This document shows, one piece after another, positions 45,175-53,823 of a DNA stretch of 64,000 nucleotides. Source of the DNA: Xanthobacteraceae bacterium (lineage in GTDB: Bacteria; Pseudomonadota; Alphaproteobacteria; Rhizobiales; Xanthobacteraceae); contig JASHQS010000178.1 in the NCBI GenBank assembly GCA_030038995.1, positions 1 to 64,000 on the forward strand. Direction: 5' to 3'. Made by a program: the position numbers and the translations under genes. A model generated the notes under the pieces. The model did no database searches, had not been told where the DNA came from, and saw nothing but the letters and a program-made list of their open reading frames with translations. The number at the start of each line of letters is the position of its first letter. Position 1 is the stretch's first letter.

Positions 45175-45891
45175 GTGAGGAGAAAGTTCATCGTCGCCGC
45201 AGCAATGGCGGTGCTGGCTGGTACCACAGATGCACTTGCCGCTGATCTTCCAACGCCAAGTCCTGCTGTCCCATTGCCTGCTGCCGCCTACAACTGGACC
45301 GGGTTCTACATCGGCATCAATGGCGGCTATGGCACGGGTAACAGCAATTGGTCGGACGGCGCTGTGGGGACGACCGGCAGCTTCCCCACGTCCGGCTTTC
45401 TCGTTGGTGGTACAGTCGGCGTCAACTACCAGATAGGGCAATACGTATTCGGCATCGAGGGCGACGGCGACTGGACCAATCTGCAGGGTAATACCGGCCC
45501 CACCTGCGGCGCCATTTCTGCGCTGGTGCCGCCCCCCGATAGTTGTCAAACCCAGAGCGAATGGCTGGCCACGGTGCGCGGCCGCGTCGGTTATGCCTTT
45601 GACCGTATGCTCTTCTACGGCACCGCCGGTGCAGCTTTCGGCAATATCCAAACCGGACTGAATCCACCGTCGACTTTCGACAGCAGCGTCGAGGCGGGCT
45701 GGACTGCCGGCGCCGGGCTTGAATTCGCTCTCACGCAAAATTGGAGCGCCAAAGTCGAATATCTCTTCGTTGATTTGCCGAACGCCGCATGCACCAGTGT
45801 GGCGAACTGCGGCGGCGCCGCGGGCTCTATTGTGAGCTTCAATGAAGGCGTCGTACGCGCCGGCGTCAATTTCAAATTCGGTTCGTGGTGA
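45175..45891 (+). CDS. Outer-membrane beta-barrel protein (Omp25/porin-like)
   Basis: A 238-aa outer-membrane protein of the Rhizobiales Omp25/RopB type. A signal peptide (AAAMAVLAGTTDALAADLPT) is followed by a Pro-rich stretch, then an eight-strand barrel beginning NWTGFYIGINGGYGTGNSNW and ending VVRAGVNFKFGSW, with the C-terminal aromatic residue required for assembly. GTG 45175 is the start, with GGGAGAG seven bases before. It is paralogous to the C-terminal domain of the TonB receptor immediately downstream. Confidence 0.9.
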   Translation: MRRKFIVAAAMAVLAGTTDALAADLPTPSPAVPLPAAAYNWTGFYIGINGGYGTGNSNWSDGAVGTTGSFPTSGFLVGGTVGVNYQIGQYVFGIEGDGDWTNLQGNTGPTCGAISALVPPPDSCQTQSEWLATVRGRVGYAFDRMLFYGTAGAAFGNIQTGLNPPSTFDSSVEAGWTAGAGLEFALTQNWSAKVEYLFVDLPNAACTSVANCGGAAGSIVSFNEGVVRAGVNFKFGSW

Positions 45892-45899
45892 GGGGGCAC

Positions 45900-48800
45900 A
45901 TGGGCAACGTTGCAGGTCTGGCTGGCCGAACAAGGACGTCGGTCGGGGAGGCGGCGCTTCGCGGACTGCTTCGGGCACTCCCAGTGGTGTTGGCAATTGC
46001 ACCAAGAACCGTTGCGGCGCAGGAAGCTTCGGGCTCGAGTGGGAGTTCAAGCGCGGTAACGCTTCCCGAGATCCACGTGATCGCGACCACCCCGGTTCCG
46101 CAGACAGCCCGCCCGCGGCGCGCTGCTCGAGCTGCAGGTCCGGCGTCCCGGGCTCCCGCGGCTGCGGCTCCTGCGCCCGCGGAGGCGCCCGCAACGCAAT
46201 CCATACCTGGCGCCGTCGACCAGGACAAAATCCCATCCAATGTCCAGGTGGTTGGATCTTCCGCTTTCGAGTCCACGAAGTCGCCCGACCTTTTGCAGTC
46301 AATGTTCCAGGCACTGCCCGGCGTTTCCTTGGGCGACCAGACCGGCAATCAATTCCAGCTTGACCTCAATTACCGCGGCTTTACCGCTTCCCCGGTCATT
46401 GGCACGCCGCAGGGACTGGCTGTCTATCAGAACGGGGTGCGCATCAACGAGGTTTTTGGTGACATCGTCAATTGGGACTTCATCCCGCAGAAAGCCATTA
46501 ATAGCCTGACCCTGTACCCGAGCAATCCGGTCTTCGGACTGAACGCGACCGGCGGCGCGCTGTCGTTCGATATGAAAAATGGCTTCACCTATCATGGTGT
46601 CGAAACCGAATTAAGCGGTGGATCATATGGACGGGTCGGCACGTCGGTACAGGCCGGCGGCCAAGTCGGAAACTTCTCCGGCTACATCGCGGCCGATGCC
46701 ATCGACGATGCCGGCTGGCGTCTGGACTCTGCATCCTCAGTGCGCCGCATTTACACCGATCTTGGCGCCCTCGGTGACAACAATACCGAATTCCACATCA
46801 CTTTCACCGGCGCCGATAACACCTTCGGTGCTGCCGCCGCCACTCCAGTGCAGTTGCTGAGCCAGAATTGGGCGAGCATCTATACGGTTCCCCAAACAAC
46901 GCATAATCAACTTGCGTTCCTGACCGCCAGTGCAAGCTGGAAGCCGACCGACACCTGGACCTATCAGGCTGTCGCCTACTATCGCCATTTTGATCAAGCC
47001 CATGTCGACGGCAATGGCACGAACGCCGACAACACGCCAGGATGCTTGACCGGGAGCCCTACGGATCCGATCTGCTTTGATAACCCCAACGGCACGACTT
47101 CTCCCCTCGTCACAACGACGGGACAGAATGTCCCGAACTCCGGTGCTCTGGGCTTTCCGAATGTCTTGGGCGAAATCGACCGAACCTGGACGACGACCGA
47201 CAGCTTCGGCGGCTCGGTCCAGGCGGCGTCTTCGGAGCGAGTATTCGGTCACAACAACAACTTCACGGTGGGCCTAAGCGTCGATCGCGGGCTGGTGCAG
47301 TTCTCGACCACGAGCGAGCTGGGAACGGTCAACCCCGATACGTATCCGTTCGTCATCGGCAGCGGCCTCTTCATCGACCAGCCTTCGTCCGCTGGCATAG
47401 GGGGCGTCGCGCCGGTCGGCCTGGGTGCAACGACGCTCTATACCGGCCTCTACGCGACCGACACGTTCGATCTCACCCCGCGTCTATCGCTCACCGCAGG
47501 GGCTCGTTACAACATCGCCCAAATCAATTTGACGGACGAATTGGGCAATGACTCCGAACTTAATGGCAACGACACCTTCGCTCATTTCAATCCCATGATC
47601 GGCGCAACCTATAAGATCACACCGAACCTCACGCTCTATGGCGATTATGCGATTGCAAATCGCGCGCCAACACCCTTGGAATTGGAGTGTTCCGACCCGT
47701 CGCGGCCATGCCTGATCGATAACGCTCTTGTTGGCGATCCCCCTCTGCAACAAGTGGTGACATACACCTATGAAGCCGGCTTGCGCGGCCAATTCGACAT
47801 CGCCAGCGGGCATGCGAATTGGAGCGTGGGCGCTTACCACGCGCTCAATACCAACGACATCATAGACATACTAACCCCGCAATCGGTGGCCATAGGACGC
47901 GAGTTTTTTCAGAACGCCGGCGATACGCTGCGGCAGGGCATCGAAGCCAACGCGTCGTACAAATGGGATCGCTTTAACATCTATGCCAACTACACCTACG
48001 TCGACGCCACATTCTTGAGCGCCTTGCTTCTGCCCTCGACGGTGAACGCAAGCGGCACCCAGAACGTGGTTCCCGGCGATCATCTGACCGGCATTCCCGA
48101 CTTCCGCTTCAAGCTTGGCGGGGAATACCAGATCACCGCTCCATGGAAACTCGGCGCCGATCTTAACGTAGTCGGCAGCCAGTGGCTGGTTGGCGATGAG
48201 TCGAACCAGCTCCCCCAAGTGCCGGCTTATTGGGTGGTGAACTTGCACTCGTCCTATAAGATTTCGGATAACATCGAGGTGTTCGGGCTGATACGCAATT
48301 TATTCAATCAACGCTACTACACGTACGGGCTATTAACGGATGTCACCGAGTTTGGTTATCTGAATCTGACCGACGACCGCACCTTCCTCCCCGGCATGCC
48401 GTTTGCCGCCTATGTGGGAGTGAAGGGGACGCTCCCCTCTGGAGGACCGGCATTCGCCGCCTTTGGTTCGCGGCCGACAATTACAAAAGCGCCGCCTGCC
48501 GGCGTGACGTCGCCCTTCGTTGATTGGACCGGGGTCTACCTTGGCGTCAACGCCGGCTATAGCTTCGGGGGCAGCGATTGGTCGGATAGCGTGACCGGCA
48601 GCTCGAGCGGCAGCTTCGGCACCTCCGGTTTTGCTTTCGGCGGGACGCTTGGCGCCAATTACCAGACCGGCTGGCTGGTGTTCGGCGTCGAGGCCGATGG
48701 CGATTGGACCGACGCCAGCGGTTTCGGCACCTTCACCAGCGCCAGCCTCTGCGCCGGAGGTTGCCTGACCGGCAATAGCTGGCTCGCCACCGTGCGTGGC

Positions 48801-49121
48801 CGCGCCGGCTATGCTTTCGACCGCTTTCTCGTCTACGGCACCGGCGGCGCCGCTTTCGGCAATGTCCAGGCGAGCTTCTCGAACGACCCGGTGAGCAGCG
48901 CGACTGAGGCAGGCTGGACCGCAGGTGCCGGCGTCGAGGTCGCTTTAGATCGCAATTGGAGCGCCAAGGCCGAATATCTCTTCGTCGACCTTGCCAACGG
49001 GTCCTGCACCGCGGATTGCGCCATCGCAAACGCCAACGGACCGCCGTTAATTCCTAACGTCGCCGTAAAATTCGACGAGAGCATCGTGCGCGGAGGCGTC
49101 AATTACAGATTTACGTTTTAG
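45900..49121 (+). CDS. TonB-dependent receptor with an additional C-terminal Omp25-like barrel
   Basis: A 1073-aa outer-membrane protein. Residues 1-50 are the leader; a Pro/Ala-rich stretch follows; the plug domain starts near IPSNVQVVGSSAFESTKSPD with NYRGFTASPVIGTPQGLAVY. The large barrel runs to about residue 840 (VFGLIRNLFNQRYYTYGLLT; GMPFAAYVGVKGTL), where ordinary receptors end. A linker follows, then a complete second barrel (about 865-1073), VDWTGVYLGVNAGYSFGGSD to GGVNYRFTF, closely related to the protein encoded just upstream. TonB receptors import metal complexes. Near xoxF, a lanthanide chelate is a fair guess, but unproven. The start is ATG 45900, with GAGGGGG close before it. 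Confidence 0.9.
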   Translation: MGNVAGLAGRTRTSVGEAALRGLLRALPVVLAIAPRTVAAQEASGSSGSSSAVTLPEIHVIATTPVPQTARPRRAARAAGPASRAPAAAAPAPAEAPATQSIPGAVDQDKIPSNVQVVGSSAFESTKSPDLLQSMFQALPGVSLGDQTGNQFQLDLNYRGFTASPVIGTPQGLAVYQNGVRINEVFGDIVNWDFIPQKAINSLTLYPSNPVFGLNATGGALSFDMKNGFTYHGVETELSGGSYGRVGTSVQAGGQVGNFSGYIAADAIDDAGWRLDSASSVRRIYTDLGALGDNNTEFHITFTGADNTFGAAAATPVQLLSQNWASIYTVPQTTHNQLAFLTASASWKPTDTWTYQAVAYYRHFDQAHVDGNGTNADNTPGCLTGSPTDPICFDNPNGTTSPLVTTTGQNVPNSGALGFPNVLGEIDRTWTTTDSFGGSVQAASSERVFGHNNNFTVGLSVDRGLVQFSTTSELGTVNPDTYPFVIGSGLFIDQPSSAGIGGVAPVGLGATTLYTGLYATDTFDLTPRLSLTAGARYNIAQINLTDELGNDSELNGNDTFAHFNPMIGATYKITPNLTLYGDYAIANRAPTPLELECSDPSRPCLIDNALVGDPPLQQVVTYTYEAGLRGQFDIASGHANWSVGAYHALNTNDIIDILTPQSVAIGREFFQNAGDTLRQGIEANASYKWDRFNIYANYTYVDATFLSALLLPSTVNASGTQNVVPGDHLTGIPDFRFKLGGEYQITAPWKLGADLNVVGSQWLVGDESNQLPQVPAYWVVNLHSSYKISDNIEVFGLIRNLFNQRYYTYGLLTDVTEFGYLNLTDDRTFLPGMPFAAYVGVKGTLPSGGPAFAAFGSRPTITKAPPAGVTSPFVDWTGVYLGVNAGYSFGGSDWSDSVTGSSSGSFGTSGFAFGGTLGANYQTGWLVFGVEADGDWTDASGFGTFTSASLCAGGCLTGNSWLATVRGRAGYAFDRFLVYGTGGAAFGNVQASFSNDPVSSATEAGWTAGAGVEVALDRNWSAKAEYLFVDLANGSCTADCAIANANGPPLIPNVAVKFDESIVRGGVNYRFTF

Positions 49122-49149
49122 CTCGATGTGACGCACCGTTAGGAAATTG

Positions 49150-49503
49150 GTGACAGCCGTGTTCCGCATCATCCTCGCAATCGTCGGCTTCACGCTCATG
49201 GCGAGCCAAGCCTCGGCCCAGGGTAAGCCGACACGGTTCTGGAATCTGACCCGCAACACCATTTCGGAATTTTACTTGGCGCCGGCCGGCACCACGGATT
49301 GGGGCCCAAACCAGTGCAAAAACGACAAGGACGGCACCGTCGACTCGGACGAGCGGCTCCGCATCACCGGTGTTTCATCAGGTATTTACGATGCCAGACT
49401 GGTCGATAATACAGGCCGCACGTGTATTGCTCGCAATGTGAAAGTGGAGGCGGGCGGCATTTTCGCGATTGACGAAAAAGACCTTACATCATGCACTCAC
49501 TGA
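49150..49503 (+). CDS. Small exported protein with an EF-hand-like loop
   Basis: A 117-aa exported protein: signal peptide (ILAIVGFTLMASQASAQG), then TRFWNLTRNTISEFYLAPAG. The segment NDKDGTVDSDERLRI fits the EF-hand loop at positions 3, 5, 6, 7, 9 and 12 (Asp59, Asp61, Gly62, Thr63, Asp65, Glu68), but position 1 is Lys57. The rest is a beta-sandwich-like domain with two Cys, TGVSSGIYDARLVDNTGRTC. Homologues are widespread in Rhizobiales. Start GTG 49150 follows AGGA; the TTG three bases earlier is an alternative. Metal binding is a hypothesis. Confidence 0.7.
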   Translation: MTAVFRIILAIVGFTLMASQASAQGKPTRFWNLTRNTISEFYLAPAGTTDWGPNQCKNDKDGTVDSDERLRITGVSSGIYDARLVDNTGRTCIARNVKVEAGGIFAIDEKDLTSCTH

Positions 49504-49591
49504 GTGACAACGGATCTCCAGCACGATCGGCGTAGCTACCAGCGTCTGCGGCGGGCGCGCCACGCCACAGGCCCGAATGCCGGCGATTGCA

Positions 49592-50335
49592 TCACTGCGG
49601 TCCGGTCATCGCCAAGAATGCCTCTTCGATCGTGTGCGCGCCGGCATCGGCGACAAGCCTGGCCGGCGTCGTGTCGGCCAGCACTTTGCCGTGATGCAGC
49701 ACGATCACGCGGTCGGCGCCGGATACTTCATTGCACAAATGCGTCGCCCACAGCACCGCCACTGAGCGTTCCGTGCGCATGCTTAAGATCAGCTTGAGCA
49801 GGTCGCTGCGGCTCGCCGGGTCGAGTCCCACGGTGGGCTCGTCCATGAGCAGCACCCGCGGCTCGTGCAGCAGTGCGCGGGCAAGTTCGACGCGCCGCCG
49901 GTTGCCGCCGCTGAGTTGCGCCGTCCTGTCATGGGCCCGTTTGGCGAGTCCGAGCCGCGCCAGATCGGCCTCGATGCGGCTCATTGCGACCGACCGCGGC
50001 ATCCCGTGCAAGCCGGCGTGAAACAGAAGGTTCCCGGTCACGGTGAGCTCGAGATCGAGCGTCGGCTGCTGAAACACGATGCCCAGCTTGGCCAGCGCCG
50101 GCACTGGATTGCGCCGCATGTCCTGGCCCATGATTTCGATGCGGCCGGAGTCCGGCACGAACAATCCGGCCAACAGCTGGAACAACGTCGTCTTGCCGGC
50201 GCCATTCGGGCCGAGCAGGGCGATGAACGCGCCGGACGCTGCGCTGAAGCTGACGCCATCGACCGCCCGGATCGAGCCGTAGGTCTTGACGACGTTGTCG
50301 AGCAGCAGCGCCGGCGCATCGCGTTCGGATGTCAT
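49592..50335 (-). CDS. ABC transporter ATP-binding protein (PQQ-associated type)
   Basis: A 247-aa ABC ATPase. Walker A is LLGPNGAGKTTLFQLLAG, the signature is AQLSGGNRRRVELARALLHE and Walker B is VLLMDEPTVGLDPASRSDL. It has the make-up of the ABC-2-type export ATPases that occur with PQQ-dependent alcohol dehydrogenases. It is divergent from the matching permease gene (50423), and the 87-bp gap holds both promoters. Together with the binding-protein-like gene at 35947 it may form one envelope system. Confidence 0.9.
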   Translation of the reverse strand: MTSERDAPALLLDNVVKTYGSIRAVDGVSFSAASGAFIALLGPNGAGKTTLFQLLAGLFVPDSGRIEIMGQDMRRNPVPALAKLGIVFQQPTLDLELTVTGNLLFHAGLHGMPRSVAMSRIEADLARLGLAKRAHDRTAQLSGGNRRRVELARALLHEPRVLLMDEPTVGLDPASRSDLLKLILSMRTERSVAVLWATHLCNEVSGADRVIVLHHGKVLADTTPARLVADAGAHTIEEAFLAMTGPQ

Positions 50336-50422
50336 TTGACCCAGCTCTCACCCATGGGCTTGCTCGCCGGTCTCGTTGAGACGTAGGCTGGCTGCTGCGC
50401 CGATCGGTACCAATGCCGGAAA

Positions 50423-51253
50423 ATGCAAAGAGCGTCCATGCCGCTGATCCATGTCTTTCGTGCCCTGCGCGCCGTCACCACGCGGGAGGTGCTGAAATTC
50501 GTCCAGCAGCGCGGCCGGCTGCTGTCCGCCCTGGTACGCCCGCTGATGTGGCTCGCGGTATTCGCCGCCGGCTTCTACAACGTGTTCGGCGTATCGATCA
50601 TCCCGCCGTACAAGGTGTACATCACCTATCAGGAGTACATCGTGCCCGGCCTTCTGGGCATCATCCTGCTGTTCCATGGCATGCAATCCTCGCTGTCGAT
50701 GGTCTACGACCGCGAAATGGGAGTGATGCGGCTCCTGCTGACGGCGCCACTGCCGCGATGGGTGTTGTTGGCCTGCAAGCTCGTCGCCGGCACCGCGCTG
50801 TCGGTCATCACCTGTTATGTGTTTATCGCCGTCTGCATTCCATTCGGTGTGACGTTCGATCCGATAGCCTGGCTCGAAGTGCTGCCGGCCTTGATCATTT
50901 CCGGCTTGATGCTGGGCGCCCTGTGGCTGTTCATCTCAGTATACATCCGGCAAGTCGAGAACTTCGCAGGGGCGATGAATTTCGTGATGTTTCCCATGTT
51001 CTTTTTCTCGTCGGCGCTCTATCCGCTGTGGAAATTGCAGCAGAGCGGTTCGCAGTGGGTGTACTATGTGGCGCTTGCCAATCCGTTCACCTACGCGGTG
51101 GAGCTGATCCGATTTGCGCTCTACGGCCAATTCGAAGCGACCTCGGCCGCGGTCGTGGCCGGCTCGACCGCATTGTTTTTCCTCCTTGCCGTCATCGGCT
51201 ACAACCCGCAGCGCGGCATGATCCGCCGGACCGCACAAGCACAGCCGGCGTAG
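50423..51253 (+). CDS. ABC-2-type transporter permease (PQQ-associated)
   Basis: A 276-aa membrane protein with six hydrophobic segments in the ABC-2 pattern, for instance LLSALVRPLMWLAVFAAGFY, VPGLLGIILLFHGMQSSLSM, LGALWLFISVYI and FVMFPMFFFSSALYPLW. The conserved ABC-2 stretch YDREMGVMRLLLTAPLPRW is present. The start could be ATG 50423 or ATG 50438; neither has a strong ribosome site. It pairs with the divergent ATPase. Substrate unknown. Confidence 0.88.
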   Translation: MQRASMPLIHVFRALRAVTTREVLKFVQQRGRLLSALVRPLMWLAVFAAGFYNVFGVSIIPPYKVYITYQEYIVPGLLGIILLFHGMQSSLSMVYDREMGVMRLLLTAPLPRWVLLACKLVAGTALSVITCYVFIAVCIPFGVTFDPIAWLEVLPALIISGLMLGALWLFISVYIRQVENFAGAMNFVMFPMFFFSSALYPLWKLQQSGSQWVYYVALANPFTYAVELIRFALYGQFEATSAAVVAGSTALFFLLAVIGYNPQRGMIRRTAQAQPA

Positions 51254-51269
51254 GACAAAAAGACTCGGC

Positions 51270-51998
51270 CTAGCCACTCACCGCAGCGACCCGCAGCTTA
51301 TCACGAATGACGGCAAGTTCGGCGGCAGAGCGCGGACTGCGCGGGCGCTCGATAGGGACTTCTGCGATCACGCGCGCCGGCGACGGCGAGAGCAGGAAGA
51401 CCCGGTCGGCGAGGCCAATCGCCTCCTCGATGCTGTGCGTGACCAAGAGCGTGGTGGTCGGCCGGCGCGATATCAGCTCGATGAGTTCCGCGCGCAATCT
51501 TTCGACCAGCGCGGCATCGAGCGAGACGAACGGTTCGTCGAGCGCCAGCAGCTCGGGTTCGAACGCAAACGCGCGCGCCAAGGCGACGCGGCGGGCGAGG
51601 CCGAGCGACAATTCGCCGGGATAATGGCGCCGGTGAGCGCTGAGACCGAGCGTCGCGAACAGCGTACTCAGCGTCGCCTCGCCAGCTTGCGGCGCGGCCA
51701 GACGGACATTTTCTTCGACCGTGCGCCAGGGCAACAGCCGCGGTTCCTGGAATACGATACCGAGCCTGCCGTGCGCCGGCAGCAGGACGCTGCCGTCGAA
51801 GTCTCGGTCGAGGCCGACGATGATCCGCAGCAGCGTCGTCTTGCCGCATCCCGATGGACCGACGACAGCGGCGACCTCGCCATTCGCCAGCGAGAATGAA
51901 ATCTCGCCGAGCACGTGCAGACGCCCGCCGGAAGCGACGCGATAGGACTTGTGCCTGATATGAAGTTCAAGCTGGCCTGATTCGCCAGCGGGAGACAT
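51270..51998 (-). CDS. ABC transporter ATPase, SsuB/TauB-like
   Basis: A 242-aa ATPase with Walker A VVGPSGCGKTTLLRIIVG, Q-loop IVFQEPRLLPWRTVEENV and Walker B ELLALDEPFVSLDAALVERL. The signature is LSLGLARRVALARAF, so LSLGL replaces the usual LSGGQ; this weakens but need not abolish activity. Start ATG 51998 (MSPAGESGQ) lies inside the permease gene, a 32-bp overlap. It forms an importer of the sulfonate/taurine/nitrate type with the next two genes upstream. Confidence 0.87.
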   Translation of the reverse strand: MSPAGESGQLELHIRHKSYRVASGGRLHVLGEISFSLANGEVAAVVGPSGCGKTTLLRIIVGLDRDFDGSVLLPAHGRLGIVFQEPRLLPWRTVEENVRLAAPQAGEATLSTLFATLGLSAHRRHYPGELSLGLARRVALARAFAFEPELLALDEPFVSLDAALVERLRAELIELISRRPTTTLLVTHSIEEAIGLADRVFLLSPSPARVIAEVPIERPRSPRSAAELAVIRDKLRVAAVSG

Positions 51999-52713
51999 GT
52001 CGTTCAAACGGCTGCACCAGGAATGTTTCAATCGCGAGCATGACCACGACGAAGGTCAATGCATAGGCCAAGATTCGAGTCACGTCGAATAATTGGAACG
52101 CAACTCCGATTTCGAAACCGACCCCGTTGGGCCGTCCGAGCAGCTCGACGATCAGCACGATCTTCCAAACCAGCGACAGGCCGGAACGAGTCGCCGCGGC
52201 CAGGTAGGGAGCGAGCTGCGGCATCGTCACGTGGCGCAGCCGCGTCCAGCCGCTCATGCGAAACACCGTCGCCATTTCATCGAGCGAAGGATCGAGCGCC
52301 CGCGCACCTTCCCGGACCGTGACGATGGCAATCGGCAGTTTGTTCAAGGCGACGGCAATAAGTGCCGCACTTTCCGTCAATCCGGCCCAGACATAAGCGA
52401 GCACGATGATCACCAGTGCGGGCAGGTTGAGCAACACGACGAGCCAAGGGTCGGCAAGTCGATCGATAACGGGCATTCGGCCCATGGCGAGGCCGATCAC
52501 GGTGCCGAACGCCATGGCAATCGTGAACGACGCGGCAACGCGCAGCAGCGTCACGCCGAGATTGAACGCGAGCGCGCCGGAACGCGCTTCATTGATGATA
52601 GCGAGCGCGACCGTTTGCGGCGCGGGTAGCAGCCGCGAGCCGACCAGGTGCGAACCGACAAGCCATGCCGCGACCAATAGCGCGACGGAGCCAAGGCGCA
52701 GCGCCGGATTCAT
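51967..52713 (-). CDS. ABC transporter permease, SsuC-like
   Basis: A 248-aa inner-membrane permease with about six helices, for example LRLGSVALLVAAWLVGSHLV and PWLVVLLNLPALVIIVLAYV. The coupling loop region is FRMSGWTRLRHVTMPQLAPY, a close variant of the EAA motif. It overlaps the binding-protein gene by 4 bp upstream and the ATPase gene downstream, so the three genes form one operon. Confidence 0.9.
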   Translation of the reverse strand: MNPALRLGSVALLVAAWLVGSHLVGSRLLPAPQTVALAIINEARSGALAFNLGVTLLRVAASFTIAMAFGTVIGLAMGRMPVIDRLADPWLVVLLNLPALVIIVLAYVWAGLTESAALIAVALNKLPIAIVTVREGARALDPSLDEMATVFRMSGWTRLRHVTMPQLAPYLAAATRSGLSLVWKIVLIVELLGRPNGVGFEIGVAFQLFDVTRILAYALTFVVVMLAIETFLVQPFERHVSRWRIRPA

Positions 52714-53744
52714 TCGCCGGGGTCCGCGCTATAAAAAGTGCCGGGAGCGAGCGCTTGTGCAGGGCCGACGAGCTCGGATCCGCCGATGTGTGCCAGCACG
52801 CGATAGAGCGCTTGCGCGTCGGCGACCTCGTCGGCGAGCGGCCGGTTGGGAATTCCCTCGGCATAGCGCCGGCGGTAGATGTCGAGTGCGGCGTTGTCGG
52901 TGACCCCGATGCGGGCAGCGAGCCGCTGCCATTCGGCCGGCGAACCGGCGAGGATCTTCTTTGCTTTTTCGGTCAGGGAAAAGAAGCGGTCAAGCAACGC
53001 GCGGTGACGTTCCGCCCAGCGGCCGTGAAACACGTAGCCGATCATCGGCACCGGCCCGGCCGCCCCGAGCCGCTTCATGACGTCCGCCATGGTGATGGCG
53101 CGCCGCATGCCCCGGGCTTCGAGGCCCGCGCAAAAATTCCAGAACGTCAGGGTCGCGTCGGTTTTGCCTTGCAACAGCATCGCTGAGAGGAGAGGCGGTG
53201 CGGCATAGGAAATCGCAGCCTGCCTCTTGAGATCGACGCCCGATTGCTGCGCCAATGCTTGCAGCAACAGCCAGCTTTTATCGAGCGGGCCGCCAGCGAC
53301 GCCGAGCCTCTTGCCTTTCAGATCGCCAATGTCCTTGATCGGCGAGCCGTCGGGCACCATGACGGCGCCGAGCGTGCTCGAATAAGGAGAGAACACAAGG
53401 TCATCACCGAGCCCGCGCTCACGCGCGACCCACAGCCAGTCCGACAAGATCAGGTCGGCCGAGCCGCCTTCGAGCGCGATTTGCCCGGCCTCCGTGCTGG
53501 CAAGCTCGGTGGTCTCGATGTTCAAATCGGCTTGCCGGTCGAGCCCATGGGCACGAATGATCGCCAGTTCCCACGCCAGCGTGCCGGTTTTCTGCGCGGC
53601 AATGCGAATAGTGTCGGCGGCCTGCGCGCGCGCTGACCCGGCCACGCCGAACGACCCGGTGAGCAAGATCGACAAAGCCAAGATCTGCCTGCGCCGCAAT
53701 TGCATGCGCTGGGAACTCTCGCAAATTCGCGCTAGCGCGCTCAT
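52710..53744 (-). CDS. ABC transporter substrate-binding protein, SsuA-like
   Basis: A 344-aa periplasmic protein with a twin-basic leader (LRRRQILALSILLTGSFGVA) and the NMT1/SsuA fold (IRIAAQKTGTLAWELAIIRA; LASTEAGQIALEGGSADLIL; LKGKRLGVAGGPLDKSWLLL). Start ATG 53744 follows GGGGAG eight bases upstream. The ligand is not determinable; sulfonate, pyrimidine or another small organic compound is possible. It is the first gene of the importer operon and lies about 80 bp downstream of a PqqA-like peptide sequence on the same strand. Confidence 0.9.
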   Translation of the reverse strand: MSALARICESSQRMQLRRRQILALSILLTGSFGVAGSARAQAADTIRIAAQKTGTLAWELAIIRAHGLDRQADLNIETTELASTEAGQIALEGGSADLILSDWLWVARERGLGDDLVFSPYSSTLGAVMVPDGSPIKDIGDLKGKRLGVAGGPLDKSWLLLQALAQQSGVDLKRQAAISYAAPPLLSAMLLQGKTDATLTFWNFCAGLEARGMRRAITMADVMKRLGAAGPVPMIGYVFHGRWAERHRALLDRFFSLTEKAKKILAGSPAEWQRLAARIGVTDNAALDIYRRRYAEGIPNRPLADEVADAQALYRVLAHIGGSELVGPAQALAPGTFYSADPGE

Positions 53745-53823
53745 CGCATTCTCCCCGCCGCTGCGCCGAGAATGATCGCGTCCAAACAAGCCATTCGAGC
53801 CCCAGCGGTGCGAGCCCGGATAC

